The notes under the pieces were generated by a model. It was not told the DNA's origin. It did no database searches and saw nothing but the letters and a program-made list of their open reading frames with translations. A stretch of DNA of 64,000 nucleotides from contig JAVUNC010000019.1 of the NCBI GenBank assembly GCA_032173965.1, forward strand, positions 10,217,234-10,281,233. The letters are read 5' to 3'. Made by a program: the position numbers and the translations under genes. The number at the start of each line of letters is the position of its first letter. Position 1 is the first letter of the stretch. The DNA is from Sitta carolinensis (Eukaryota > Chordata > Aves > Passeriformes > Sittidae). Shown here in pieces: positions 12,401-21,000 of the stretch.

Positions 12401-15400
12401 CAGTATTTTTCTTGAATACTTAAAATGTTTTACCTAAGAAGAGTCTTTATTTTCCTTAACTCTAAGACAGCTAAGAAGACTTTAAACTAATGACTTAGTT
12501 TGCCTCAGGACAAGTATGAAAGACTAAATTTGGGTTTAAGTCTTGAGAATTTCAGACTGTTGGTTTTCCATCCTGTGATTAGAGCCCAAGAACTCTCCAT
12601 AGTGGTGTCTGGGCATGCATTATCTCCAGAGACATTCCAAGATGCAGTTCTTGACTTGTTTTGTCTGGGAACCACACACACTGTACACACCAGGGTGAAC
12701 TATCCACAGCTACTCAAATGGAAACTTTTGCTTCTTGGAAAAGCATCATCAATTTTTTCCAGAATCTGACACCAAGAATGTATTAAAGCATGCCTTGTCT
12801 AATTGCAAGGGCAGATTTGAGAACACTGTGCTCCCATGTTTGCTGGTCACATTATTGGCATGTATTTGATTATTAGTTTCTTCAGCAAACCCTGCTTCCC
12901 CCATGCCTGGCTTACACTCTCTCCTATCTACCTCTGAAATTCCCTGCCACTGCCAGAGCTGCCTGTGGAGCCATGTGGCATTTCCCTCTGACTCACTAAT
13001 GTGTCATAGTACATCTCTGCAATAAATACTTTTTCAATTAAACCTATTTCCACCCGACTGGTCTGGGACAGCACCCTTGAGTGACAAAGCTGTCCCATGC
13101 ACTGCCACAAATTGGAATGTCCTGGGCCACCACCAGCAACTTGAGGGGAAAAACTAAGCCAAGGTAGTTGTGGGAGCACTTAGCAGAAAGGGAGGGCAAC
13201 AGCCTGGCTGAAAGAAAGTTTTGCCAAATGAAGTCTCTGGGAAGGTGTCACCTAATGCTGACACACCAACTGAAAATGTAGGTGGTCAAAACCATAAAGA
13301 TATTAAATATTTCTTGGCTTTTAATCTGTTATTTGAGCACTCAAGAGAACACATTTATATTAACATTTTATTGAACAGGAAAGGCAGCAATGCAAGGAGC
13401 ACCTAGTTTAACTTCATCCCAGAGACCAGCAACAGTGTGGGAACATCAGTGACTCCAGAGGTCTGGAAAAGCCCACATTCCCTGCTTATCTATAGCTGGA
13501 CAGAGCGACACCTCCATTTACAGGGGACAGCCTGTACATCTGAAAGGCCAAGGCTTCAACTCGGATCTGAAGCCTGACAGGAAACAGAACTAACAGCCTT
13601 TTACTGCTGTTGTATAAGAGGCCATTATTTGCACACCATAAAGCAGCAAGAAGTACAGAGTCATCTGCATATCACTTGTAGACAGATCTTGCCAGCTAGA
13701 CTGAAGTTTTTATCTCACATTATCTGGTCTCTTTTGGCAGGGGGAAGGATTTGAAATACTATTCAGCTTTTATTTCCACATCCCCCTCCCCCAAGAGAAG
13801 TTATTGACAAGACAAGGAGAGATGAGTAAGAAAACAATTATTTAAAAAAAGGAAGAAAAAAAATATCCTTTGCATTCCTGAAGGTCATTTCTTCAGCTTT
13901 TAGACAAAGAGGAAATTATCAGCTTCTCTGAGCCACCATGAAGTTCACTCCCAATTTAATTATCAAGGTAGGAAGAACAAGCAATACCCACAAAAGGCAA
14001 TCCCAGCAACAGTACTGAAAAACAGGAACTGCAGTGGCCAGTAGAAGCAGGGCAGAAATTCTGAGCAGCACCCACCCCTGTGCTGAAATGTAAGTTCTTA
14101 AAGTAATGCAGGTGGAAGCTGGTGTGTAAGAGGACTCTTGGAGAAAATCAAAGCTTTTCAGAAACACACTCAGCACACAAATCAGCTACTATGAACCTAA
14201 ATGCCTGTAAGAATTTTCTTGTGGCCCTCCAGGCACCTACAGCAACCTAAAACTTAAATGTCACCCTCAAAACCAGGCTTGGAAGGCCAGCTCTGGGCAC
14301 CCCTGATACTGAGGGGTCCTCCTGTCCCGAGGAGACTGCTGTGAATACTGAACAACCAGGTGAGGAAAAGGCTGAGAACAGCTTCACAAGCAAGTCCTGA
14401 TTGTATTCAGGCTCTCTCACAGGGGATTGCTTAGGTCAGCCCTTGCACCCAGCAGGAGCCTCTTGATAGTGATTCTGACAAGGCGAGTAGAAACATGCCA
14501 GACACCGACAGCACCAATTGTCATGAGGCTGTTATCTTGTATATGAGGCATATGTACCTTGTAATTACACAGATCTGGGAATAACACTGACTAACAACCA
14601 AGAAACATAATTTGCACGGTCCTCCAAAGACCTTGGACTCATTTAATCCAGTAGCAAAGAAACTGAACGTTGTAGCAAGACACAAAAGCTGAAAATCCAA
14701 GCTCTTTTGATACCAGAGGATGCCCTCCTGCTGGCACTACTGTACTTTGCCAGAAGGCCTCCACTCTGCCCAAAACCAAGTTCATTTGCAGCCTCTCAAA
14801 AAAAGCCAACTTAAACCCTTGTTGCAAAAAGGAGACCACTATGAGAAATAGTAGTTTTGACTGACTTGGGAATTCCCTGGTTCCAAAGCAAGATGAAGCC
14901 TGACACACTGAGTAGTCACACTTAACTAGGTTTGCATACTGCAGAGGTGGTAGCTGGCTTGTTGAGACAAGCCTCTTTTAAACAAGAGCTGCAAGTCTCA
15001 TCAGACTTTTTAGCAGCTTCATCTGCAACTCCCGTCAGCTCTGCTCCACGATGCAGACCAGCCACAGATGCTTGGGTGTTAGAGAAAGCAGGGACATTAG
15101 TAAAACATCCTGTCTACCAGCCCCACGGACCAAAAATTCATTTCCCGGATATGCCACATGTTCAATGAATTACTGACAAATACCAAGGGAAGGCCTCAAT
15201 ATTTAACACCTCTAGTACAGGTAAATAACCCAGGCAAGTGTGTGTTACTGGACAAGTAACTGTGCATGACTCAAGCAAAAACAGGACAGCAGTTAAAACT
15301 GCATGAGCTAATAAATGAGGCAAATTTGCCAACCTCTGTCTCCCAAGTTAAACGGAGATGCAAACTGAGCATGGGCAAAGCAAACAGAATGAGCCACCGT

Positions 15401-16532
15401 GAAATCGAACACGCGTTTGGTCTATTCTGCCCCATTTCTGCAAGGAGAGCCCTGACACTTAATTGTTTTTTTTGAAAGCCAGGAAGCACAAGCAAGTCAG
15501 TGCAGATGCTTAACAGTTTTTTTGTTTCTTTGCTTGCAGCCTTATGCCTTGGATAAATGTTTCCAGCACTGTGCGGAGAAGCAAAACAGGGGAAAAAAAA
15601 ACAAAAACAAAAAACAGGTTCTTGCAGCAACCACCTCAAAATTTCAGTTTCCTCGAGCGGCCGCTGCGACACCCTGTTTTTCGCGATCAGCGATTCCCCT
15701 CCGCGGGTTCCGCTTCCCCCTTTTGTCCGCCAACAGCGCTGCGGGCTCCGGCCGGGCCCGGCGGACGGGGGGCTCGCGGCGGCCCTGGGCGGGCCCGTAC
15801 TGGCCCCGGCTGCCCGCGGGGCCGCCGCCCGTTTCTAGGCCAGGCCCGAACCCCCCGGCCGTGGGAAGATGGCTCCCGCCGGGACCGAGGCGGCGGCCGC
15901 GCTTCCTCCCGAGCAGGGCAGCCCCCGGCCTCGGGGGAAGAGCGCGCTCCCACCAACACCGCCCGGGGCCTTCCTGCGAGGCTGCGACCCCCTCCCGCCC
16001 GGCCCCGCGCGGGCGCCGCCTCCCCGTCCCCTCCCGGCCGCGCCCTGCGGCGCGGGCAGGCGCAGCGCACAGCCCCCCCCAAGGCCTTTTCCCGCCGCGC
16101 CCTCGCTCCTCACCAACCCCCTCTCAGGGCCGAATGGACGCGCCCTCCCCCTGCGCCTGTGTGCGACGCGGAGCGTACCATTTCCTTACGGAGGGGGGGG
16201 GAAGAAAAGGAGGGAGGACAGTTCCATCGCTTCAAGGCGGGGTGGGAGTAACCTTCCGTCGCCTCATGGCGGGATGGGGGCGGGGGGGAAGGGAGGAGAG
16301 CGGATCCACCGCGTCAAGTTCAAAGGCGAACGGGAAGGACCGGGAGAAAGGGAAGGAGAAAGAAAAGGGGGCACGATACTGCCAGGCACAGCGGCGCCGC
16401 CAGCCAGAGCGCCAGTCGGGATGCGGCGGGCGGTACCGCCGCCCCCCTCCCCCCTTTTCCCCCAGGGATGAAGTCGGAGGCGGGAGACAGAGAAGCCTAA
16501 CGCCTCCCCCGGCGGCGCGCGGTGCCTACCAT
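6365..16532 (-). CDS. DSTN: DSTN, destrin (actin-depolymerising factor), four coding exons, with a one-base frameshift in exon 2
   Basis: Destrin binds G- and F-actin, severs filaments and speeds pointed-end depolymerisation in the cytoplasm. Exons on the minus strand: 16530-16532 (ATG only), 7862-8168, 7544-7620 and 6365-6474. All junctions are GT-AG with matching phases (0, 2, 1). The product begins [11 protein letters not shown] (Ser3 is the LIM-kinase site), carries the KKRKK nuclear-localisation cluster at residues 30-34, and has a single ADF-H domain with the actin-binding helix near [17 protein letters not shown] in exon 3. It ends VVAFEGSPV. Exon lengths sum to 497 bp where 165 codons plus stop need 498. 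One A is missing at codon 55 (near 8010 on the plus strand), so the frame shifts after EEGKE and resumes as ILVGDVG in another frame. The other codons are intact, which points to a sequence error or rare allele rather than a pseudogene. Confidence 0.95.
6475..7543 (-). other. DSTN: DSTN intron 3
   Basis: This 1.07 kb intron has a GTATGT donor and a TTTTTTAG acceptor. No repeat or additional exon is recognised. Confidence 0.8.
7544..7620 (-). CDS. DSTN: DSTN exon 3
   Basis: This 77 bp exon lies between a CACTAG acceptor and a GTATGT donor. It completes the split Trp codon and encodes [18 protein letters not shown] and then AIKKKFQ. It contains the long ADF-H helix that contacts actin. Confidence 0.93.
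7862..8168 (-). CDS. DSTN: DSTN exon 2 (frameshifted)
   Basis: The acceptor is TTTGCAG before GCCTCCGGAGTA, and the donor GTAAGT follows the first two bases of a Trp codon. The exon covers residues 2 to about 105, including the phospho-Ser3 N-terminus, the KKRKK cluster and the beta-sheet core ending [10 protein letters not shown]. It is 307 bp, one short of the 308 the frame needs. Confidence 0.93.
8009..8013 (-). other. DSTN: Single-base deletion site in DSTN codon 55
   Basis: The minus strand reads GGC AAA GAA TTC TGG TGG. The family protein and the downstream open frame require GAA ATT CTG GTG, so one A of an AAA run is absent. Both halves are otherwise perfectly conserved. Confidence 0.85.
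8169..16529 (-). other. DSTN: DSTN intron 1
   Basis: This 8.4 kb intron separates the ATG-only exon from exon 2. It holds a 20-base T tract (9319-9338) and several A- or T-rich patches, and its 5' end (about 15650-16529) lies in the CpG island. I see no further coding exon. The remaining ORFs are short and not protein-like. Confidence 0.75.
9319..9338 (+). repeat. 20-base T tract in DSTN intron 1
   Basis: This is a simple homopolymer run preceded by a CCTCCCTCCCTGG pyrimidine stretch. Confidence 0.8.
16530..16532 (-). CDS. DSTN: DSTN exon 1 coding part: start codon only
   Basis: On the minus strand GCCGACGCC-ATG is followed directly by GTAGGC, a good donor. An intron right after the start codon is typical of vertebrate ADF/cofilin genes. 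After splicing the context becomes GCCATGGCC, a strong Kozak site. Confidence 0.88.
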
Positions 16533-16668
16533 GGCGTCGGCGGGGCGCGGCGGGCGGGCAGCGGAGCGCGGTGCGGCGGCGGCGGCTCCCTCGGCTGTCT
16601 GGGCGCGGCGCGGGCTCCGGCAGCAGGAAGAGAAGCTGCGAGGGCGCGAGCCGGGCGGAAGCGCTGCC

Positions 16669-16676
16669 GACGTCAC
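16669..16676 (-). promoter_or_regulatory. DSTN: CRE/ATF-like site
   Basis: The minus strand reads GTGACGTC, seven of eight bases of the TGACGTCA palindrome, about 140 bases upstream of the destrin ATG in the CpG island. Confidence 0.35.
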
Positions 16677-16817
16677 GGCCGCCGTGCCCGGAGGAGGAGG
16701 AAGCGGTTGCTATGGCGGGAGCCCCGCGTGGCGACGCCCCAGCCCCGCGCGCACGCGCGGGCGACACTTGGGGCGGGAACCCCGGCCGCCGGGCACGGCT
16801 CCGCCCCGCCGAGTCAC

Positions 16818-16863
16818 CCAATCACAGGGAGACTCCGGGTGATTGATGCGCCATTCGGCCAAT
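16818..16863. promoter_or_regulatory. DSTN: Pair of CCAAT boxes (NF-Y-type)
   Basis: CCAATCA at 16818 and CCAATAG at 16859 are spaced about 41 bases apart in a locally less GC-rich patch of the island. This is a common arrangement in TATA-less housekeeping promoters. Confidence 0.4.
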
Positions 16864-16904
16864 AGCACATCCCTCAGGCGGGTGGGCGGGGTTACCTGCC
16901 CCAA

Positions 16905-16975
16905 GGTGTGCGGGGTGGGGGGCGGGGAAGATGCTGAGGGCAGAGTCGGGGGGTGTGGGGGGCCGTGTGGGAGAG
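16905..16975 (+). other. G-quadruplex-prone G-rich tract
   Basis: The plus strand has at least five runs of four or more G (for example cggggtgggg, gcgggg, tcgggggg and tgtgggggg) in about 70 bases, with short loops. It lies on the non-DSTN side of the CpG island. Confidence 0.5.
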
Positions 16976-17156
16976 CGCGGCGGGCACGAGGAGGGTTTGG
17001 GCTGCGGGGAGCGCGGCTGGAAGGTGCCGGGGTGGCCGTGAGGGGCTCGGGGAGCGGCCGTGAGGCGGGCGGGGAGCCTGTGGGAGGAGGCGGCCGCAGC
17101 AGCAGGAGCGGCTAGGGGCGGGCGGCCGGGCGGAAGTGTGGGAGGTTTTCTTTTCC

Positions 17157-17181
17157 TTTTTTTTTTTTTTTTTTTTTTTTT
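17157..17181 (+). repeat. 25-base T tract inside CpG island
   Basis: This is an uninterrupted T run between GC-rich blocks. It may be nucleosome-excluding or the tail of a decayed insertion; no element body is recognised. Confidence 0.8.
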
Positions 17182-17492
17182 CTTCCTCCGAGGGTTTTTC
17201 ACTACCTACTTTGGTGCGATCGCAGGCAGGCGGTGCTGATTGGCTCGGGCTGCTGCGGCAGGAGCCCGGCGCTTCCCGCGGATCCCGGAGCCCGGCGCTG
17301 CTTCATCCCGGCGGCCGAAACAACGAGTGGGTTGTCCTCGGACAAAGGCGGCCCTGAGAGAACGCTGCTGCCGAGGCCGGGGCGCTCGGAGAAGTTGCTG
17401 TTCCGTGTTCATGGCAGTCCTGCTCGCCCTGACGAAAATACTCATGCCTTAATGTTTCTGGCCAGCGAGGCACGGGCTGCTTGTAATCGGAG

Positions 17493-17498
17493 TATAAA
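17493..17498 (+). promoter_or_regulatory. Possible TATA box for a rightward transcript
   Basis: GAGTATAAAGG lies just beyond the right edge of the DSTN CpG island. No recognised gene follows, so a non-coding transcript would be the only product. This is weak evidence. Confidence 0.2.
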
Positions 17499-17735
17499 GG
17501 CATCTGCCGATGGTACAAAACGTATAGAAAGTTAGGGGTTTATCACCGAATCCTGCCTGCAGTGATGTCCCCGGCTTGAGTCGATGAGCAAAAAGCCCCT
17601 AGCATCAAAAGCTTATTTGTTGAGTCTGTGCCTCCCTGTAAGCAGGAAACAAAAACAAGACTCGATGGCGGCGTTTTCAGGGCTCGGGTATGAGGCAACA
17701 GTACTCACTGCAACTATCATGAAACTTCACTATTA

Positions 17736-17762
17736 AAGGTGTGAGCAATGCTCACACACCTT
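17736..17762. repeat. Short near-perfect hairpin
   Basis: AAGGTGTGAGC, loop aat, GCTCACACACCTT. There are eleven paired bases with a two-base bulge. It is not long enough for a microRNA precursor by itself. Confidence 0.6.
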
Positions 17763-17829
17763 ACAGTTTTCATCCATATTACTGTTCTAGGTAAAGGGGT
17801 TTAGTTTTTATTTTTTCCCCTCTTTGCAG

Positions 17830-18073
17830 GCTACCCCAGCAGCTGCTCTTTGTAAATGTTTTTAGGCCTGTTCACATGAGACAGAAACTGCTGAATGACC
17901 ACATGCTGAAGATGGGTGTATTGAAAAAGCCATCCTGTTTCATTAGGCGCTTGTGCTGGGTGACTTACTCTTGCCAGGGGTTCCTTTGGCACAAGCTCTT
18001 GCATCATATTTGTAATGAAACTAGCAAAATACCTACCAGTGCTACTCAGACTTTAATTGGCCTGAGTGGATAG
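17830..18073 (+). other. Possible exon of a rightward transcript, function unknown
   Basis: A good acceptor (CCCCTCTTTGCAG, 17817-17829) is followed by an open frame from 17831 (starting LPQQLLFVNVF) to TAG at 18071, about 80 codons, with a first in-frame ATG at 17876. I recognise no domain and no partner exon. It lies 0.4 kb right of the DSTN CpG island, so it might be an exon of a divergent lncRNA. It may equally be chance. Confidence 0.2.
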
Positions 18074-21000
18074 TTCTTCCCTAGGCTCCTTTCTGATACA
18101 TTTAATCAAGGAATGCTTAAATTTGACCCCAAATCTTGACTTACTTTGGAAGTATTATCAAGAAATGAACAGGGCCGTGTTTGATTTTTTTTTTTTTTCC
18201 CTTTTGAAACGTAGTTCTAAAACGAGTCAGAGAAAGTGCCTGTGTAGTAGGGAGGCCTTCAGTCCTGTGAGTAAGTTTCTCTGGACAACTTCTGATCCTG
18301 CCTCCCTGCCGTGATTGTGGCTTGGAGAGGAAGTCAAGGCAGTGGTGGTCAGTGCCGTGTGGCAGTGCCTCAACAGCACTCTATCTGCAGTGGTGCATAG
18401 CAGGAACCTGGGGCAGCTGTGCTTTCTAGTTGTGATTGATGCGGGTGATTTGTCTGTTTCTGTCCCAGGCGTGCTCTTCATAGATGGGTTTCACTCTGAC
18501 AGGGGAACAGAAGTGAGACAGCCTGGGGAGGAGGGAGGGGATGGTGCAAGGCCATGAGAACAGGGCTGGGGCTGTTTCATGCTGTGTACTTATAAGGGCA
18601 AATGAGGTGGAACTGGCCTCTTGGCTCAGTCTGTTCCGAGAGGTGGTTTTGGAAACATTGCAGTAGGTTGAGAAAGTATCTAACCGGTTAAAGGAACTTC
18701 AGCAGGGACAAGAACTCCTTTACTAGCAAGAGTATGAGAAAACTCACTTTTTCCTGCCTCAAGAGAAGAATGTGCCTGCTCTGGGAAGGGCACTCACTCA
18801 CCAACAACCACAACAGCTTTTTGAAATGTTTCATTCCCCAAAAGACAGAACAGCATAGCCCAGTGAGGCTAAACACAGCGGATGTGGTGCTTTGAGGCAG
18901 GAACTGTGCACCAAAATGCACGGACAAGTGTGTGTTTATGGTGGTAGCAGCCTACCCTAGCACAGGGCTCCACAGCCCCTGCACTGCTGTTCCAGCACAG
19001 GCACTGGGAGCTCCAGCCCTGCCCCAGAGCTGCCTGCTGGGGATTAACTGTATGGCACACCTGGGAAGCCCTGCTGCATGCCAGTCCTGTGCTGCTGGGT
19101 GTGTAGGGAAAGGGAGCCTGCCTCTCCCTGACCTGAGAGCCCTCTCCTCACGTGCCTGTCACCTTCAGCATCACCCTGACCCTTGGTAGTGCTGGGTTTC
19201 CCTCAGCCGGGATTGCAGCAGGGTCCTGTCAAAGCTGTCCTCTAGCTCTTGCCTTGGTGCCTGAACCCAGCTCCCTGGTTTGGGGAGGGCAGGAGGAAAT
19301 TTTGTTTCTGTTTCTGAGTTCCCTCTCTGTCAGTGCCAGCCTTTGGATGGGACAAGGACCCAGGCAGAGGTGAGGAAGTTAACTGCCACTCTGACACCAA
19401 CAGCTCTGGCTTAGTGTGTTGCACACCCTGTTAGAGCTGATCTCTGGTGTGTGGTGAGAGAGGCTAAACCCTTAGGGAGAAACCCCTTTGTCCCCAGCCT
19501 CTCTGCAATTTGAGTTGTCACAATGACAGACATGAATGCTGTGAATTGCATTGTGGAGAAGAAGGGTTTTTTTACTAGTTCTTTTGCTTTTCAACACTGA
19601 ACCAGCTTGGCCCTTTTTTTTCCCTTTGTGTTACTGCTATAAATAAGCTAGGCTGGAAGCTCAGGCTGTACATTTGGATGGACTGTCATGAAAGGTGAAT
19701 CCCCTTCCCTTAAGAAAAATGGTATTTGCGATCACCCTGAAACTTCACACACCTGCCCCCCAAAAAATCCATCCCTCAGCCAGGGGGGACCCCAAGAGAT
19801 TCCAGCAATCCTGTAGCTGGTGGTGACCACTTTGGTTCCAGTCAGAAACACTGGTGTGAACTGCAGCTGGCAAATGCCTGCCCAGTGAAGGAACGCTTCA
19901 AAATCCAGCATGGCCAATATAAAAAGTCACCTGTGGACTCCGTTTTTGAATTAGACCCTACATCAACAAAAACCTGAGATCAATACATCCACTTCGCTGA
20001 CTGTGTAGCTTTTGAGATGGTGACTACTTGCTTACTTTATATGCCTCAGCTATTTGAACTCCCCCTCCCGTCCTCCAAGCTACTGACTCATTTCCTCCTC
20101 TAAAACCTTCCTTTTTTAGCCTTTCGCTCTGAAGTATTTGGTGTCTGTTTTGAGCTGCGTGCTCCATGCCTTACTTAGGCAAACTCCTACATCACAGCCC
20201 TTCAAGCCATGCTTTTGTACCATGGAAATCGTTTGTTTTCCCTGATAGTTTCAGTCCTGAGGGGCAGCCTTGGCTACTGACTGCTCGTCGGCAAATTGCT
20301 GTTTTGCTGTTGGAAATCGGGGAGGCAGACAATCGGCAAAGCAGCTGGTGAGCTGAGGCTGCCGCTGCTTATGCTAATTGCTGTTGTCTCCCTCTTAGCC
20401 CCGCTTCCCCCATCTGCCTGCATCCACCTGCCGTCTTTTCATCCGCTTTCTCTCTGATCTCGCCGTTGGAGCAGGGATCATAGAGGCTCCTGTTTGGCTG
20501 AACAGCCACAGAGCACCCAGACCCTGACTCTTTGTGCTGCCTGATGCAGGAAAGGAACAGGCAGTGTCCCCTGGTGTACGGGGGTGACCCAGAGCTTTGG
20601 TTGCGGCTGATGGATGCTGCTGTAACAACACTAGCTCAGTGTGCCTGAAATACAGTGCCTTTTTCTCAGGGCTTGTGGAATATTGGCTCTGTGGTCTTGG
20701 CGTCGCAAGGATCAGCAAAGATAATTTTAGACAGGAACAGAAAGTCTCTGTAAACCTTACCAGTCATAGCTGTTTCACTGGCAGAAAGAAAACCCACGAG
20801 GAGCCCTGGCTGTGCATTGCTGAAACATTCTGCTTAGCAGGTGTGCTGGAGTAAAAATTTAAAGGGAAATTTGGGGACAGGAGAATCTAAGGGTGATTTC
20901 CGGAAACAGCAGTGATGCTCCATCCCTTTTCTGAGGAGGTGGTGCAGCAGACAGGATGCAGGAACCAGAGCCTGTATTTGGTCCAAAGCCCTATCCTAGC

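Larger units (their letters stand above)
15650..17420. promoter_or_regulatory. DSTN: CpG island promoter of DSTN, probably bidirectional
   Basis: Some 1.8 kb of dense CpG and high GC surrounds the destrin ATG at 16530-16532. Upstream of DSTN lie two CCAAT boxes on the plus strand (16818-16822 and 16859-16863), a CCAAT on the minus strand (17239-17243), and a CRE-like GACGTCAC at 16669-16676. The plus strand is C-rich at 15850-16140, in the DSTN direction, and strongly G-rich at 16900-17110, in the opposite direction. That pattern fits divergent transcription, which is inferred. Confidence 0.8.

Noticed and set aside
6365..16532. DSTN as a processed pseudogene because of its frameshift
   Set aside because: It has four exons with proper GT-AG junctions, a CpG-island promoter, an ATG-only exon 1 and otherwise perfect codons, which is the structure of the functional gene.
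15522..16865. 447-codon plus-strand ORF and several other long ORFs in all frames across the DSTN CpG island
   Set aside because: They arise because GC-rich sequence has few stop codons. The peptides are Arg/Pro/Gly/Ala-rich with no domain, overlap on both strands, and cover the DSTN promoter, exon 1 and intron.
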